Positions 50,388-61,902 of a stretch of DNA of 64,000 nt are shown one piece after another. Position 1 is the first letter of the stretch. The number at the start of each line of letters is the position of its first letter. The position numbers and the translations under genes were made by a program. Origin of the DNA: Cladorhizidae sp. MBARI D1340-BT2 (Eukaryota > Porifera > Demospongiae > Poecilosclerida > Cladorhizidae); NCBI GenBank assembly GCA_028752905.1, contig JAQNBH010000003.1:2006262-2070261 (forward strand), read 5' to 3'. The notes beneath the pieces were generated by a model. It saw only the letters and a program-made list of their open reading frames with translations, was not told where the DNA came from and searched no databases.

Positions 50388-50708
50388 ATAGAAAAGGAGT
50401 ACAACAATTAAGAAAAGGAGTACAACAATTAAGAAAAGGAGTACAACAATTAAGAAAAGGAGTACAACAATTAAGAAAAGGAGTATATACAACAATTAAG
50501 AAAAGGAGTACAACAATTAAGAAAAAGGAGTACAACAATTAAGAAAAGGAGTCCAACAATTAAGAAAAAGACGTACAACAATTAAGAAAAAGGAGTACAA
50601 CAATTAAGAAAAGGAGTCCAACAATTAAGAAAAAGGAGTCCAACAATTAAGAAAAAGGAGTACAACAATTAAGAAAAAGGAGTACAACAATTAAGAAAAA
50701 GGAGTACA
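50388..50708. repeat. 21-22-bp minisatellite (GTACAACAATTAAGAAAAGG)
   Basis: About 15 copies of GTACAACAATTAAGAAAAGGA. The array ends inside or at the 3' truncation of the gypsy RT that follows. Confidence 0.94.
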
Positions 50709-51700
50709 TGAGCCAAACTTCACTCTAGGCCAAATTTTTTTTAATATCCGAAAAGCCTGTTGACACTCTTGGTTCCACTTCCATGGAACTGTTTTGCCTA
50801 ATAATTGGTTAAGAGGGTGTGCCACTCTGGAAAGCTGGCATATAAACGTTCCATAATAATTCACTAGCCCAAGAAAGGCTCTTAACTCATGCACATTCTT
50901 GGGTGTTGGTGCATTCACAATGGCAGACACTTTGGACTGCAATGCATGCAGCCCATTTTTGTCTATCCCATACCCCAAATAATCAACTTTCTCTTGGAGA
51001 AAAGAGCATTTCTCACATTTCAGCCTCAGTCCTTTTTCTTCTAACCTCTGTAAGACCTCTTGCAAGTTATTCAGGTGTTCAGCCTCAGTACCTCCCATAA
51101 TCAATATATATGTCATCCAGATAGACTACAACTCCCCGGATACCCTGTAACAATGTCTCCATTATTTTCTGAAATAAGGTGGGGGCTGAAGCAACTTCAA
51201 ATGGCACCAGGTATATTGATAAAGTCCTCTGTGTGTATTTACTGTTACATACTTACAAGACGATGGCTCCAGTACTACCTGCTGGTAGGCTCTTGACAAA
51301 TCCAGTCTAGTAAATTTCTCTCCGCCCGCTAAGGTTGCAAACAAGTCCTCTGGCGTTGGTACTGGAAACTGGTCCACTTCCAAAACAGGCTTAAAGTTCA
51401 CCTTATAATCACCGCAGAGGTGTATGGTACCATCTGCCTTTGGTACCGGCACTACAGGTGCAGCCCAGCTACTGTACTTCACCTGATCAATGATCCCCTG
51501 TCTCTCCAACCTCTCCAACTCTTGCTTGATCGCACCCTTGAGGGCATATGGCACCGAACGTGGATGGAAAAACTTAGGCGTGGCCCCTGGCTTCACAGTT
51601 AGCCTGGCTTGAACATCAGTCATGGTGCCAAGTAACCTCCTCAAATACCTGTTTGTGTTTAGTAAGCAAATCATCCAGTTTGGTAGATCTGGCACCTCCT
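50709..51700 (-). pseudogene. Ty3/gypsy (Mag-like) reverse transcriptase fragment
   Basis: Minus-strand pieces: LGTMTDVQARLTVKPGATPK, VPYALKGAIKQELERLERQG, SSWAAPVVPVPKADG, CGDYKVNFKPVLEVDQFPVP, FTRLDLSRAYQQVVLE, then after a frameshift GVVVYLDDIYI (YLDD catalytic box at about 51120), LRLKCEKCSFLQEKVDYLGY, RAFLGLVNYYGTFI and VPWKWNQECQQAF. RNase H and integrase are absent; the tail is replaced by the 21-bp array. Upstream it is fused to gag with the protease region missing. Confidence 0.87.
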
Positions 51701-52250
51701 AGGCTTCAGCAAGTATTGAACCTGGGATTCCTCATTCAATGGCACAGCCGAACAACCCCTTAGCTCGCTAGCTCTCTGCCTGGCAACCTCCATTCCGTGA
51801 GCAGTTGCATACGCTTTTTCCAGAGTAAGGTCGGTTTCAGTCAGTAACTTTCTCCGAATGGCTTCACTACGTAGCCCGCATACTAGTCTGTTTCTCAATG
51901 CCTCAGGTAAGCCCCAAATTCACACTTGTCTGCCAACATCCTCAATTCAGCCATATGCGACGCAATGGTCTCAGTATCTTTCTGTATCCGCTGGTGGAAC
52001 TCGAACTTCTCAGCTATTATCGACGGTTTCGGTTTCAGGCAAGCCTTCAAAATAGCCTTTAAGTCAGTGAATGACTTGGCTGGGGGTTTGTCTGGTGCGA
52101 TAAACCCACTCAACAGTGAGTATGTTCTTGACCCGATCACAGTAAGAAACACTGCCAGCTTTCTCTCGTCCGTCGCGACACCATTGGCTGTTCCAATCGT
52201 TCTATGTACTGATCCCAGTCATCAATTCCCACTTGGAATTGCTTAGCCCA
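51700..52250 (-). pseudogene. Ty3/gypsy gag fragment of the same element
   Basis: Minus-strand FQVGIDDWDQYIERLEQ (52240-52190), then after a frameshift VFLTVIGSRTYSLLSGFIAP, FHQRIQKDTETIASHMAELR, CEFG and RNRLVCGLRSEAIRRKLLTE. This is the retrotransposon gag capsid region. It stops without the zinc knuckle, and the RT starts about 30 codons later, so knuckle and protease are deleted. Confidence 0.82.
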
Positions 52251-52267
52251 ATCTGTGTGGACATGAT

Positions 52268-52560
52268 CCCATCCTCATCGCCAGTGTAATGTACTAGGGT
52301 CAGAACCAGAACAGCAAGAGAGAAACTCTTTTATTCTTCTAATCAACTTTAAGCATCGCGTGACCAAGGTCAATGCAACAAACACACATACATTCTAATT
52401 ACAACATAGATGATAATACCACATAAGGTATTCTGATGATCACACTAATAATAGTGAGAATAATGATTACAATAATAAGGTCAACACATTGCACTTTCTA
52501 TCTGAAGGTAGCTTATTTTCTTTTCCTCAATCCTCCATCTAAACAAACACATTACAGTAG
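52268..52560 (-). mobile_element. Primer-binding site and probable 5' LTR of the gypsy element
   Basis: On minus, TGGCGATGAGGATGGG (52283-52268) directly precedes gag and fits the primer-binding site seen after LTRs of Mag-like gypsy elements. Sequence beyond 52284 (ending ...ACATTACAC on minus) would be the LTR. Its far end could not be set because no second LTR is in the window. Confidence 0.5.
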
Positions 52561-52807
52561 ATGAACATAGAATCACAAATATTATGATCAGCATTCACCA
52601 TTATTGTGGTATTCAGAAGTATGGCAACATGATTATAGAAGGAAGGATTTGTAGGTTTGCAAAAGTATGTAAATAGGTGTTATAACTGGAGCTATGTATT
52701 TTATTACATGCTCTTTTTCAGATAATGCAAATAAAAAGAGCGGCCATTATGTACATGCTCTGTGTTGGAAATAACATTTGGCTCTAAATGACAATTATAT
52801 AGAAACT

Positions 52808-54100
52808 AACTGGTGCAAGCTATGGAAGCAAACTGGTGCAAGTTACGGAAGCAAACTGGTGCAAATTATGAAGCAAACTGGTGCAAGTTATGGAAGCAAA
52901 CTGGTGCAAATTATGGAAGCAAACTGGTGCAAATTATGGAAGCAAACTGGTGCAATCTATGGAAGAAAACTGGTGCAATCTATGGAAGGAAACTGGTGCA
53001 AGTTATGGAAGCAAACTGGTGCAATCTATGGAAGCAAACTTGTGCAATCTATGGGCAAACTGGTGCTACTTATGGAAGGAAACTGGTGCAAATTATGAAG
53101 CAAACTGGTTATGGAAGCAAACTGGTGCTCGTTATGGAAGCAAACTGGTGCAAATTATGAAGCAAACTGGTGCAAGTTATGGAAGCAAACTGGTGCTAGT
53201 TATGGAAGCAAACTGGTGCAAGCTATGGAAGCAAACTGGTGCAAGTTATGGAAGCAAACTGGTGCAAGTTATGGAAGCAAACTGGTGCAAGTTATGGAAG
53301 CAAACTGGTGCAAGCTATGGAAGCAAACTGGTGCAAGTTATTGAAGTAAACTGGTGCAAGCCATGGAAGCAAACTGGTGCAAGTTATGGAAGCAAACTGG
53401 TGCAAGCTATGGAAGCAAACTGGTGCAAGGTATGGAAGCAAACTGGTGCAATCAATGGAAGCAAACTTGTGCAATCTATGGAAGCAAACTGGTACAAGTT
53501 ATGGAAGCAAACTGGTGCAATCTATGGAAGCAAACTGGTGCAAGTTATGGAAACAAACTGGTGCAAGTTATGGAAGCAAACTGGTGCAAGTTATGGAAGC
53601 AAACTGGTACAAGTTATAGAAGCAAACTGGTGCAAGTTATGGAAGCAAACTGGTGCAAGTATTGGAAGCAAACTGGTGCAAGTTATAGAAGCAAACTGGT
53701 GCAAGTTATGGAAGCAAACTGGTACAAGTTATGGAAGCAAACTGGTGGAAGTTATGGAAGCAAACTGGTGCAAGTTATGGAAGCAAACTGGTGCAAGTTA
53801 TGAAGCAAACTGGTGCAAGTTATGGAAGCAAACAGGTGCAAGTTTATGGAAGCAAACTGGTGCAAGTTATGGAAGCAAACTGGTGCAAGTTTATGGAAGC
53901 AAACTGGTGCAAGTTATGGAAGCAAACTGGTGCAAGTTATGGAAGCAAACTGGTGCAAGTTATGGAAGCAAACTGGTGCAAGTTTATGGAAGCAAACTGG
54001 TACAAGTGTATGGAAGCAAACTGGTGCAAGTTTATGGAAGCAAACTGGTGCAAGTTATGGAAGCAAACTAGTCCAAGTATTGGAAGCAAACTGGTGCAAG
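52808..54100. repeat. 23-bp minisatellite (GCAAACTGGTGCAAGTTATG)
   Basis: About 56 copies of GCAAACTGGTGCAAGTTATG + GAA with one-base length variants. Confidence 0.97.
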
Positions 54101-54179
54101 TTTGTGTATGTGTATCAGTGGCTATAACACTTTCTGATAATGCGGTGAAGTAATTATATTACCAACAAACGGTGCAGAG

Positions 54180-54262
54180 TTATTCCTCACCAGCATAGAA
54201 TCCCCTGTCCGTATCAACTTCTTTATCTTCATTTGTGGCCTCAACGGGTTCTGACATCGACT
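54180..54262 (-). CDS. Putative last exon of a membrane protein (cytoplasmic tail)
   Basis: Minus-strand acceptor GATCATTAG/AGTCGATG. With one base carried in from 57220 the codon is GAG, then SMSEPVEATNEDKEVD and TDRGFYAGEE up to TAA at 54182-54180. The phase matches the donor at 57220. Acidic, with a single Tyr that could be a signalling or sorting site. The pyrimidine tract is poor and no AATAAA was seen, so confidence is moderate. Confidence 0.4.
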
Positions 54263-54852
54263 CTAATGATCATAATTATTTGGAGTAATTATATCACCAG
54301 ACAATGTTGTAGAATTATCCCCCACCATCGTAACATGCACTGTCATTACCTTCATGTGTCTTCAAGGTGTAAAGGGAAATCCCCGCAGTAAACAATAATA
54401 AAGTCAAAACCAACTACCAACCCATGCTCCTGTAACCATGGTGACTGTGGGTCAAAATAACCACTATTATCCTTGTGGAGCTGCAATGTTTTATACATGC
54501 ATAAGAACTGTGGTGGCCATGGGAACTAGGCCCTGTTTATGTGGAGCTGCAATGTGTTTTTATACATGCATAAGAACTGTGGTGGCCATGGGAACTAGGC
54601 CATGTTGAGTTTGGAGTCTACACTCAGGAACACTTCATCAGGGCCAGTAACTTCCTTTGAGCTCAATGTTAGCTAAGATTCCAAACAAAGAGCACTAAGT
54701 CATATACTTATCATGCCTTCCTCAATTTAAAATGTCGGAAGGTGTCACATCAATTAACAACCATGACTCGTGAACTTAGCATAGTTCCCTTCAATCAGCC
54801 TGGCTGTGGCATAGTTCCCTTCAAGCAGCCTGGCTGTGGCATCCCTTCAAGC
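54263..54852. other. Spacer with two local duplications
   Basis: A diverged copy of the last-exon region lies at 54290-54370 (minus: EGNDSACYDGGG then stop). A roughly 68-bp direct duplication (GTGGAGCTGCAATGT...GGGAACTAGGCC) lies at 54476-54602. No further gene supported. Confidence 0.5.
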
Positions 54853-55365
54853 AGCCACACCTCCAGTAGTAACCACACCTCAAGTAGTAACCCCACAGTT
54901 GTAACCACACCTCCAGTAGTAACCATAGTTGCAACCACACCTCCAGTAGTAACCACAGTTGTAACCACACCTCCAGCAGTAACCATAGTTGTAACCACAC
55001 CTCCAGTAGTAACCACAGTTGTAACCACACCTCCGGTAGTAACCACAGTTGTAACCACACCTCCAGCAGTAACCACAGTTGTAACTACACCTCCAGCAGT
55101 AACCACAGTTGTAAACACACCTCCAGTAGTAACCACAATTGTAACCACACCCCCTGTAGTAACCACAGTTGTAACCACACCTCCAGCAGTAACCATAGTT
55201 GTAACCACACCTCCAGTAGTAACCACAGTTGTAACCACACCTCCGGTAGTAACCACAGTTGTAACCACACCTCCATAAGTAACCATAGTTGTAACCACAC
55301 TCCAGTAGTAACCACACCTCCAGTGGTAACCACATTTGTAACCACACCTCCACCCTCCAGTTGTA
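54853..55365. repeat. 30-bp minisatellite (GTAACCACACCTCCAGTAGT)
   Basis: About 16 copies of GTAACCACACCTCCAGTAGT + AACCACAGTT. Thirty bases is a multiple of three, so PPVVTTVVTT-type frames stay open on both strands; not judged coding. Confidence 0.96.
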
Positions 55366-56279
55366 ACCACATAGCTCTTTAGGAACTACCATACAAATAT
55401 GTGAGGCTCCACCCATCAATTAATGGACCGCACCTTTATTATTTTGGTTAAGTGATCATAAACAACACATCACAACCAAGATAATGGCCAGTGTCCAGTG
55501 CAGCAGGTTGATGAGAGGAACTGCTGGTATATCCTACAGCTCTCAAGCTTCAAGGACTTCAATTGGCAGAGCTGAACGGCAATCAAAGTGCAGGCAGATA
55601 GTTTAGGGTGAGCGAGGGGAAGGTAAAGGGGAAGGTAAGGGGTGGAAGGAAAGTAGCACTTCCTGAGATGGGTGAGTTGTTGGCAGTTGACATGGGTGGA
55701 GTCACCGAGAGTTGGACACCAAAGGTTTGCCTCCATGGATGAAGAGGATGAAAAATAGATCTCACAAAACCAACTTCTTCTAGACAATAGTGATTAGCCA
55801 TAGATCCTAGAGTCCTCGAAAATCTATAAAGTTAGCTGCATCGTTAGACTGCTGAGCTAGTCTATTGATGTATGCACTGAAGATGCATCTATTGTAGACT
55901 AAACTATAGTTCCGTGCCAGCCTCAGCACCAGCCCCAGCACCATTCTTGCCCAGCTCAATGGTGTGGAAAGAACGTGCAAGCCTCAGCACCAGCTCCAGC
56001 ACCATTCTTGCCCAACTCAATGGTGTGGAAAGAACGTGCAAGCTCAGCAGGCTTGCGAAACCACACAGTCCACCCAGTGTGCACACACACGCCTCACCTA
56101 AGCATGGCTGCCACTGGCCACAATCACTCTGCAAAGGTAGAGCTAATTGGGTATTTATATAATAGTAACACCAGCTACAGTGGTAATCACCCTTCCAATA
56201 ATAACAGCAAGTAGATTAAATTGGAACCACAGTTTGTATTTGAGAATATATGGCATATTATAATATATTATACATACAT
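55366..56279. other. Spacer with a 64-bp tandem duplication
   Basis: CAGCCTCAGCACCAGCYCCA... is repeated at 55918-55981 and 55982-56044. Frames on both strands are unrecognisable. Confidence 0.5.
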
Positions 56280-57178
56280 CGAGTTATTTAACATTACTTT
56301 GATATTAATGATTTATTTAACATTACTTTGATATTATTCTATTATTTAACATTACTCTGATATTATTGGTGTTATTTAACATTACTTTGATATTATTTAA
56401 CATTACTCTGATCATTACTCTGATATTATTGGTGTTATTTAACATTACTTTGAACATTACTTTGATATTATTTAACATTACTTATTGGTGTTATTTCACA
56501 TGCTTTGATATTATTGGATTATTTGACATTACTTTAACATTAGTTGTGTTATTTCACATGCTTTGATATTATTGGTGTTATTTAATATTATTTTAACATT
56601 AGTTGTGTTATTTAACATTACTTTGATATTAATGGTGATATTAATGGTGTTATTTAACATTACTTTGATATTATTTAAATTACTTTGATATTATTTAAAT
56701 TACTTTGATATTATTTAAATTACTTTGATATTATTGGTGTTATTTAACATTACTTATTATTTATTGGTGTTATTTAACTATTATTGGTGTTGTTTAACAT
56801 GCTTTGATATTATTGGTGTTATTTTTAAAATTACATTGATATAATTGGTGTTATTTAATATTACTTTGATATTATTGGTGTTATTTAATATTACTTTGAT
56901 ATTATTGGTGTTATTTAACATTACTTATTGGTGTTATTTAACATGCTTTGATATTATTGGTGTTATTTTTAAAATTACATTGTGTTATTTAACGATATTA
57001 TTGGTGTTATTTAACATTACTTTGATATTATTGGTAATTACTTTGATATTATTGGTGTTATTTAATGAAATTGCTTTGTGTTATTTAACATTACTTTGAG
57101 TTATTTAACATTACTTTGAGTTATTTAACATTACTTATTGGTGTTATTTGATATTATCGGTGTTATTTAACATTGACT
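56280..57178. repeat. AT-rich about 30-bp minisatellite (GGTGTTATTTAACATTACTT)
   Basis: Irregular copies of GGTGTTATTTAACATTACTT + TGATATTATT with many truncations; the most degenerate array in the window. Confidence 0.9.
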
Positions 57179-57219
57179 TTTTAAACAACTATAGGGTTTA
57201 GTATTGTAATCCAATTTAC

Positions 57220-57322
57220 CATGTTCCATAGCAGGAGGATCTGCTTGTTCTCCGCCGTCCATAGCGGGAGGATCTGCTTGTTTTTCGCTGTCCATAGCGG
57301 GAGGATCTGCTTGTTCTTTGCA
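57220..57322 (-). CDS. Putative cytoplasmic-tail exon with EQADPPAM repeats
   Basis: Minus-strand acceptor TTTTTATTTGCAG/TGCAAAG and donor GAACATG/GTAAAT. Phase 0 in, phase 1 out; 103 nt. It encodes [20 protein letters not shown] followed by another DPPAM copy: three tandem 11-13-residue repeats in an acidic, Pro-rich context. Phase 0 fits the donor of the transmembrane exon at 61363. I do not recognise a family. Confidence 0.5.
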
Positions 57323-57392
57323 CTGCAAATAAAAATTAGAAGGCATCATGTAACAAGCACAGTGCATTACACTACAGCAAACAAGAGTACCG

Positions 57393-57815
57393 TACATCTG
57401 GCCATACATCTGGCCGTACATCTGGCCGTACACATCTGGCCATACATCTGGCCATACATCTGGCCATACATCTGGCCATACATCTGGCCATACATCTGGC
57501 CGTACATCTGGCCATACATCTGGCCGTACATCTGGCCGTGCATCTGGCCATACATCTGGCCGTACATCTGGCCGTGCATCTGGCCATACATCTGGCCATA
57601 CATCTGGCCATGCATCTGGCCGTACATCTGGCCGTGCATCTGGCCGTACATCTGGCCGTACATCTGGCCGTACATCTGGCCATACATCTGGCCGTACATC
57701 TGGCCGTGCATCTGGCCATACATCTGGTATATCTGGCCGTGCAACTGGCCATACATCTGGCCGTACATCTGGCCGTGCATCTGGCCGTGCATCTGGCCGT
57801 ACATCTGGCCTTACA
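57393..57815. repeat. 13-bp minisatellite (TCTGGCCRTACAT)
   Basis: About 32 copies of a 13-bp unit; because 13 is not a multiple of three, open frames seen across it are a result of absent stop codons, not coding. Confidence 0.96.
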
Positions 57816-58394
57816 TTTGGAATTCTTCATTGTGAACAACACAGTGTGCAAGCACCTACAAAAATTATAAAATGGTTAAGATTATGCATTAGCTATGGTC
57901 TGTGCACACACAGGAGGGCAGAGAGGAGAGCTAGGGTAAGTGCAGGAGATATCTCTCATGAGATAGGTTTTTGAAGTTCATAGAAGTGAACACAGCTCTG
58001 ACATTTTTTAAAGGTACGAGTCCAATATTGATGGCATCTTTATCTCTGCTAGTGCTGCGTAGTGATCTCTCAGTTCAAAGGTCTCTCACAAGCCCTCAAA
58101 TTGACTCTTTCAAGAATGGCCTAACAATCTCGACCACAGTTTTCAAGCTGGCTTCTCTGCAGAAGTCAGTTGCATATTGTCTCATGGTCAGTCACACCAG
58201 TAAAAAATAATTTGTAGACCACGAGTTAGTTCTAAAACAATATATTGACACGAAATATTTTCTTACAGATCATTTGAAACATGAAATATTCCAGATTAAC
58301 GGTAAATATTAGTATAATAGTTACATGACATCGAGTTTCAGGACATTTCTATTCCATGGTTAATATTCTAATGGTATTTAACATGATAAAGCAT
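57816..58394. other. Spacer, no gene assigned
   Basis: An 80-codon frame (57971-58210, plus) and a minus-strand stretch (REASLKTVVEIVRPFLKESI) look more complex than array sequence, but neither is recognised or bounded by convincing splice sites. Confidence 0.4.
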
Positions 58395-58525
58395 TTAACA
58401 CACCATAATCACTAGGCGTGTAACACACCATAACCACTAGGCGTGTAACACACCATAACCACTGGGCGTGTAACACACCATAATCACTAGGCGTGTAAAA
58501 CACATAATCACTAGGTGTGTTATAC
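58395..58525. repeat. 25-bp repeat (GTGTAACACACCATAACCAC)
   Basis: About five copies of GTGTAACACACCATAACCAC + TAGGC leading into the next array. Confidence 0.9.
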
Positions 58526-60372
58526 TGTACTGTGCACTAGCAGCTGCAAGCAATGATTCTCTACACTATAATACTGTACTGTGCACTAGCAGCTGCAAGC
58601 AATGGTTCTCTACACTAATACTGTACTGTGCACAAGCAGCTGCAAGTAATGGTTCTCTACACTACTGTGCACTAGCAGCTGCAAGAAATGGTTCTCTACA
58701 CTAATACTGTATTGTGCAATACTGTACTGTGCACAAGCAGCTGCAAGCAGTGGTTCTCTTCACTATAATACTGTACTATGCACTAGCAGCTGCAAGCAAT
58801 GGTTCTCTACACTATAATACTGTACTGTGGACTGGCAGCTGCAAGCAATGGTTCTCTACACTATAATACTGTACTGTCCATTAGCAGCTGCAAGCAGTGG
58901 TTCTCTACACTAGCAGCTGCAAGCAATGGTTCTCTACACTATAATACTCTACTGCGCACTAGCAGCTGCAAGCAATGGTTCTTTACACTATAATACTGTA
59001 CTGTGCACTAGCAGCTGCAAGCAATGGTTCTCTACACTATAATACTGTACTGTGCACTAGCAGCTGCAAGCAGTGGTTCGCTACACTATAATACTGTACT
59101 GTGCACTAGCAGCTGCAAGCAGCACTATAATACTGTACTGTGCACAAGCAGCACTATAATACTGTACTGTGCACAAGCAGCTGCAAGCAATCATTCTCTA
59201 CACTATAATACTATACTGTCCACTAGCAGCTGCAAGCAGTGGTTCTCTACACTATAATACTGTACTGTGCACTAGCAGCTGCAAGCAATGGTTCTCTACA
59301 CTATAATACTGTACTGTCCACTAGCAGCTGCAAGCAATGGTTCTCTACACTATAATACTGTATAGCTGCAAGCAGTGGTTCTCTACACTATAATACTGTA
59401 CTGTCCACTGGCAGCTGCAAGCAATCGTTCTCTATACTATAATACTGTACTGTGGACTAGCAGCTGCAAGCAATGGTTCTCTACACTATAATACTCTACT
59501 GTGCACTAGCAGCTGCAAGCAGTGGTTCTCTACACTATAATACTGTACTGTGCACTAGCAGCTGCAAGCAATGGTTCTCTACACTATAATACTGTACTGT
59601 GTACTAGCAGCTGCAAGCAATGGTTCTCTACACTATAATACTGTCCTGTGCACTAGCAGCTGCAAGCAATGGTTCTCTACACTATAATACTGTACTGTGC
59701 ACTAGCAGCTGCAGGCAATGGTTCTCTACACTATAATACTGTACTGTGCACTAGCAGCTGCAAGCAATGGTTCTCTACACTAAAATACTGTACTGTGCAC
59801 TAGCAGCTGCAAGCAATGGTTCTCTACACTATAATTCTGTACTGTGCACTAGCAGCTGCAAGCAATGGTTGTCTACACTATAATTCTGTACTGTGCACTA
59901 GCAGCTGCAAGCAATGGTTGTCTACACTATAATACTGTACTGTGCACTAGCAGCTGAAAGCAATGGTTCTCTACACTATAATACTGTACTGTGCACAAGC
60001 AGCTGCAAGCAATGGTTCTCTACACTATAATACTGTACTGTGCACTAGCAGCTGCAAGCAATGGTTCGCTACACTATAATACTGTACTGTGCACAAGCAG
60101 CTGCAAGCAATGGTTCGCTACACTATAATACTGTATTGTGCAATACTGTACTGTCCACTAGTAGCTGCAAGCAATGGTTCTCTACACTATAATACTGTAC
60201 TGTGCACAGGCAGCTGCAAGCAATGGTTCTCTACACTATAATACTGTACTGTGCACTAGCAGCTGCAAGCAATGGTTCTCTACACTATAATACTGTACTG
60301 TGCACTAGCAGCTGCAAGCAGTGGTTTTATACACTATAATACTGTACTGTGCACTAGCAACTGCAAGCAATG
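58526..60372. repeat. 50-bp minisatellite (CACTAGCAGCTGCAAGCAAT)
   Basis: About 37 copies of CTATAATACTGTACTGTGCA + CTAGCAGCTGCAAGCAATGG + TTCTCTACAC. Confidence 0.97.
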
Positions 60373-60379
60373 GTTATAA

Positions 60380-60590
60380 TCATGTGCTACAGTCAGGATC
60401 ATGTGGTGCTTGTGGTTTGTGTAATTTGTTGAACACTTTTTGTGTTGTCCTGGCACGTTTAGCCGACCATTGTTCATACTGAGGTGTGGCTAGGTATTTA
60501 AGTGCCCTGGTATATCTAATGTTCATACTGGTGGTAATGGTAATCTTGGTGGAAGAGTCTCTCAAAAACTGTCTACTTGGCCTCCAATTT
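60380..60590 (-). other. Unrecognised basic ORF fragment
   Basis: Minus-strand frame of about 65 codons (FLRDSSTKITITTSMNIRY, YLATPQYEQWSAKRARTTQK) preceded by an AG acceptor-like site (GTAGACAG) and ending in TGA. Composition is protein-like, but no family is recognised; it could be a stray exon or transposon remnant. Confidence 0.2.
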
Positions 60591-60679
60591 TTTCAATGCC
60601 CCAAAAGTGTGCCTCTTGGATAGTATAATACGAAAAGTGATAACATTTTTCTGAATATTCATTACCCTGGAACCTTAAC

Positions 60680-61290
60680 TAGATATGTAACATACAAAAC
60701 ACAAACTAGGCATGTAACCGCATTACATTAACTAGACATAGCACAGCACAACATTGACTATACACAGCACGATATTTACCAAACATGTAGCACAGCATGA
60801 CATTGATTATATATGGCATAGCATGATATTGACTAGACGTATGGCAGAGGATGACATTGACCAGACATGTAGCACAGCATGACATGACCAGACATGTAGC
60901 ACAGCATGACATTGACCAGACATGTAGCACAGCATGACATTGACCAGACATGTAGCACAGCACGACATTGACCAGACATGTAGCACAGCATGACATTGAC
61001 CAGACATGTAGCACAGCACAACATTGACCAGATGTAGCACAGCACGACATTGACCATTGACCAGACATGTAGCACAGCATGACATTGACCAGACATGTAG
61101 CACAGCATGACATTGGAGACATGTACCACAGCATGACTAGACATGTAGCACAGCATGACATTGACTATACATGTAACACAGCATGATTGACCAGACATGT
61201 AGCACAGCATGACATTGACCAGACATGTAGCACAGCATGACATTGACTAGACATAGCACAGCATGACATTGACTAGACATGTAACACAGC
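60680..61290. repeat. 28-bp minisatellite (ACATTGACCAGACATGTAGC)
   Basis: About 20 copies of ACATTGACCAGACATGTAGC + ACAGCATG, frequently shortened. Confidence 0.95.
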
Positions 61291-61362
61291 ATTACCCAAA
61301 CACAGCCATAGAGCATATATTAGGTGGGGTAGCATGAATCAACAAACAAAACTTATACTCAC

Positions 61363-61592
61363 ACAAGATTTATTATGCAAGCAGCATACGACAGCCAGTA
61401 GAGTCACTACAGTCACTACAATGGCTAGAATTATCCCGAACACAAGCAGGCCAATCCCATATGTGGGCATTGAGGAGTTGGCCATTGAGGAGTTGGCCAT
61501 TGAGGAGTTGGTTGTTGTCAAGGAGTCGGTCATTGATAAGTCAGTCATAGAGTCGGCCAAGGAGTCGGCCATTGAGGAGTTGGTCGTGGTTC
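61363..61592 (-). CDS. Putative stalk and transmembrane exon of a single-pass membrane protein
   Basis: Minus-strand acceptor TTATATGGTAG/GAACC and a near-consensus donor TCTTGT/GTGAGTAT; 230 nt, phase 1 in, phase 0 out. It encodes a Ser/Thr/Asn-rich stalk (NSSMADSLADSMTD, then NSSMANSSMANSS from a 15-bp tandem repeat, with N-x-S sites), a 27-residue hydrophobic helix (YGIGLLVFGIILAIVV, then VTLLAVV) and a short basic stop (CCLHNKSC). Entry in phase 1 is typical after extracellular Ig/FN3/SRCR-type modules. The tail exons at 57322 and 54262 match in phase. The ectodomain would lie at higher coordinates, beyond the retroelements; I could not find it. Confidence 0.6.
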
Positions 61593-61716
61593 CTACCATA
61601 TAATATGCAAGAACAAAATTAAAAATGTATTTGGTAAAACAAAAGAACAAAACAAGACTATACTATCCGTGCAGCAAGATACCCCTTACCACACCAGTAT
61701 GGGACACAGTGCATAG

Positions 61717-61902
61717 TGTAAGAGATTGCTCTGGCAATAATCGAACGATACAATAGTGACAATTGTATGATATCGATAACTGCTAGCCTAACTACTAACT
61801 TACCTCACGTGATGTGTGATCATGCATACATATACATACTTACATTATGCACGTGATTGTCACTATTGTATCGTTCGATTATTGCCAGAGCAATCTCTTA
61901 CA
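61717..61902. repeat. 47-bp inverted repeat at the end of a putative LTR
   Basis: TGTAAGAGATTGCTCTGGCA...TAGTGACAAT (61717-61763) returns as its exact reverse complement at 61856-61902 after about 92 bp. The right arm is followed immediately by TGGCGCTGCGAACAGGG (61903-61919), which looks like a retroelement primer-binding site, so the arm is the 3' end of an LTR (...TTACA). Confidence 0.8.

Noticed and set aside
52778..54153. Plus-strand ORF of 396 codons rich in Trp/Lys (MEANWCKLWKQTGASYG)
   Set aside because: Translation of the 23-bp minisatellite; all frames are similar cyclic repeats and there is no start context or non-repeat domain.
54742..55419. Thr/Val/Pro repeat ORFs resembling a mucin
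   Set aside because: Both strands are equally open across the 30-bp array and there is no signal peptide or flanking domain.
57221..57870. ORFs [11 protein letters not shown] / MYGQMYGQ
   Set aside because: Product of a 13-bp unit read through three frames in turn; no support beyond absence of stops.
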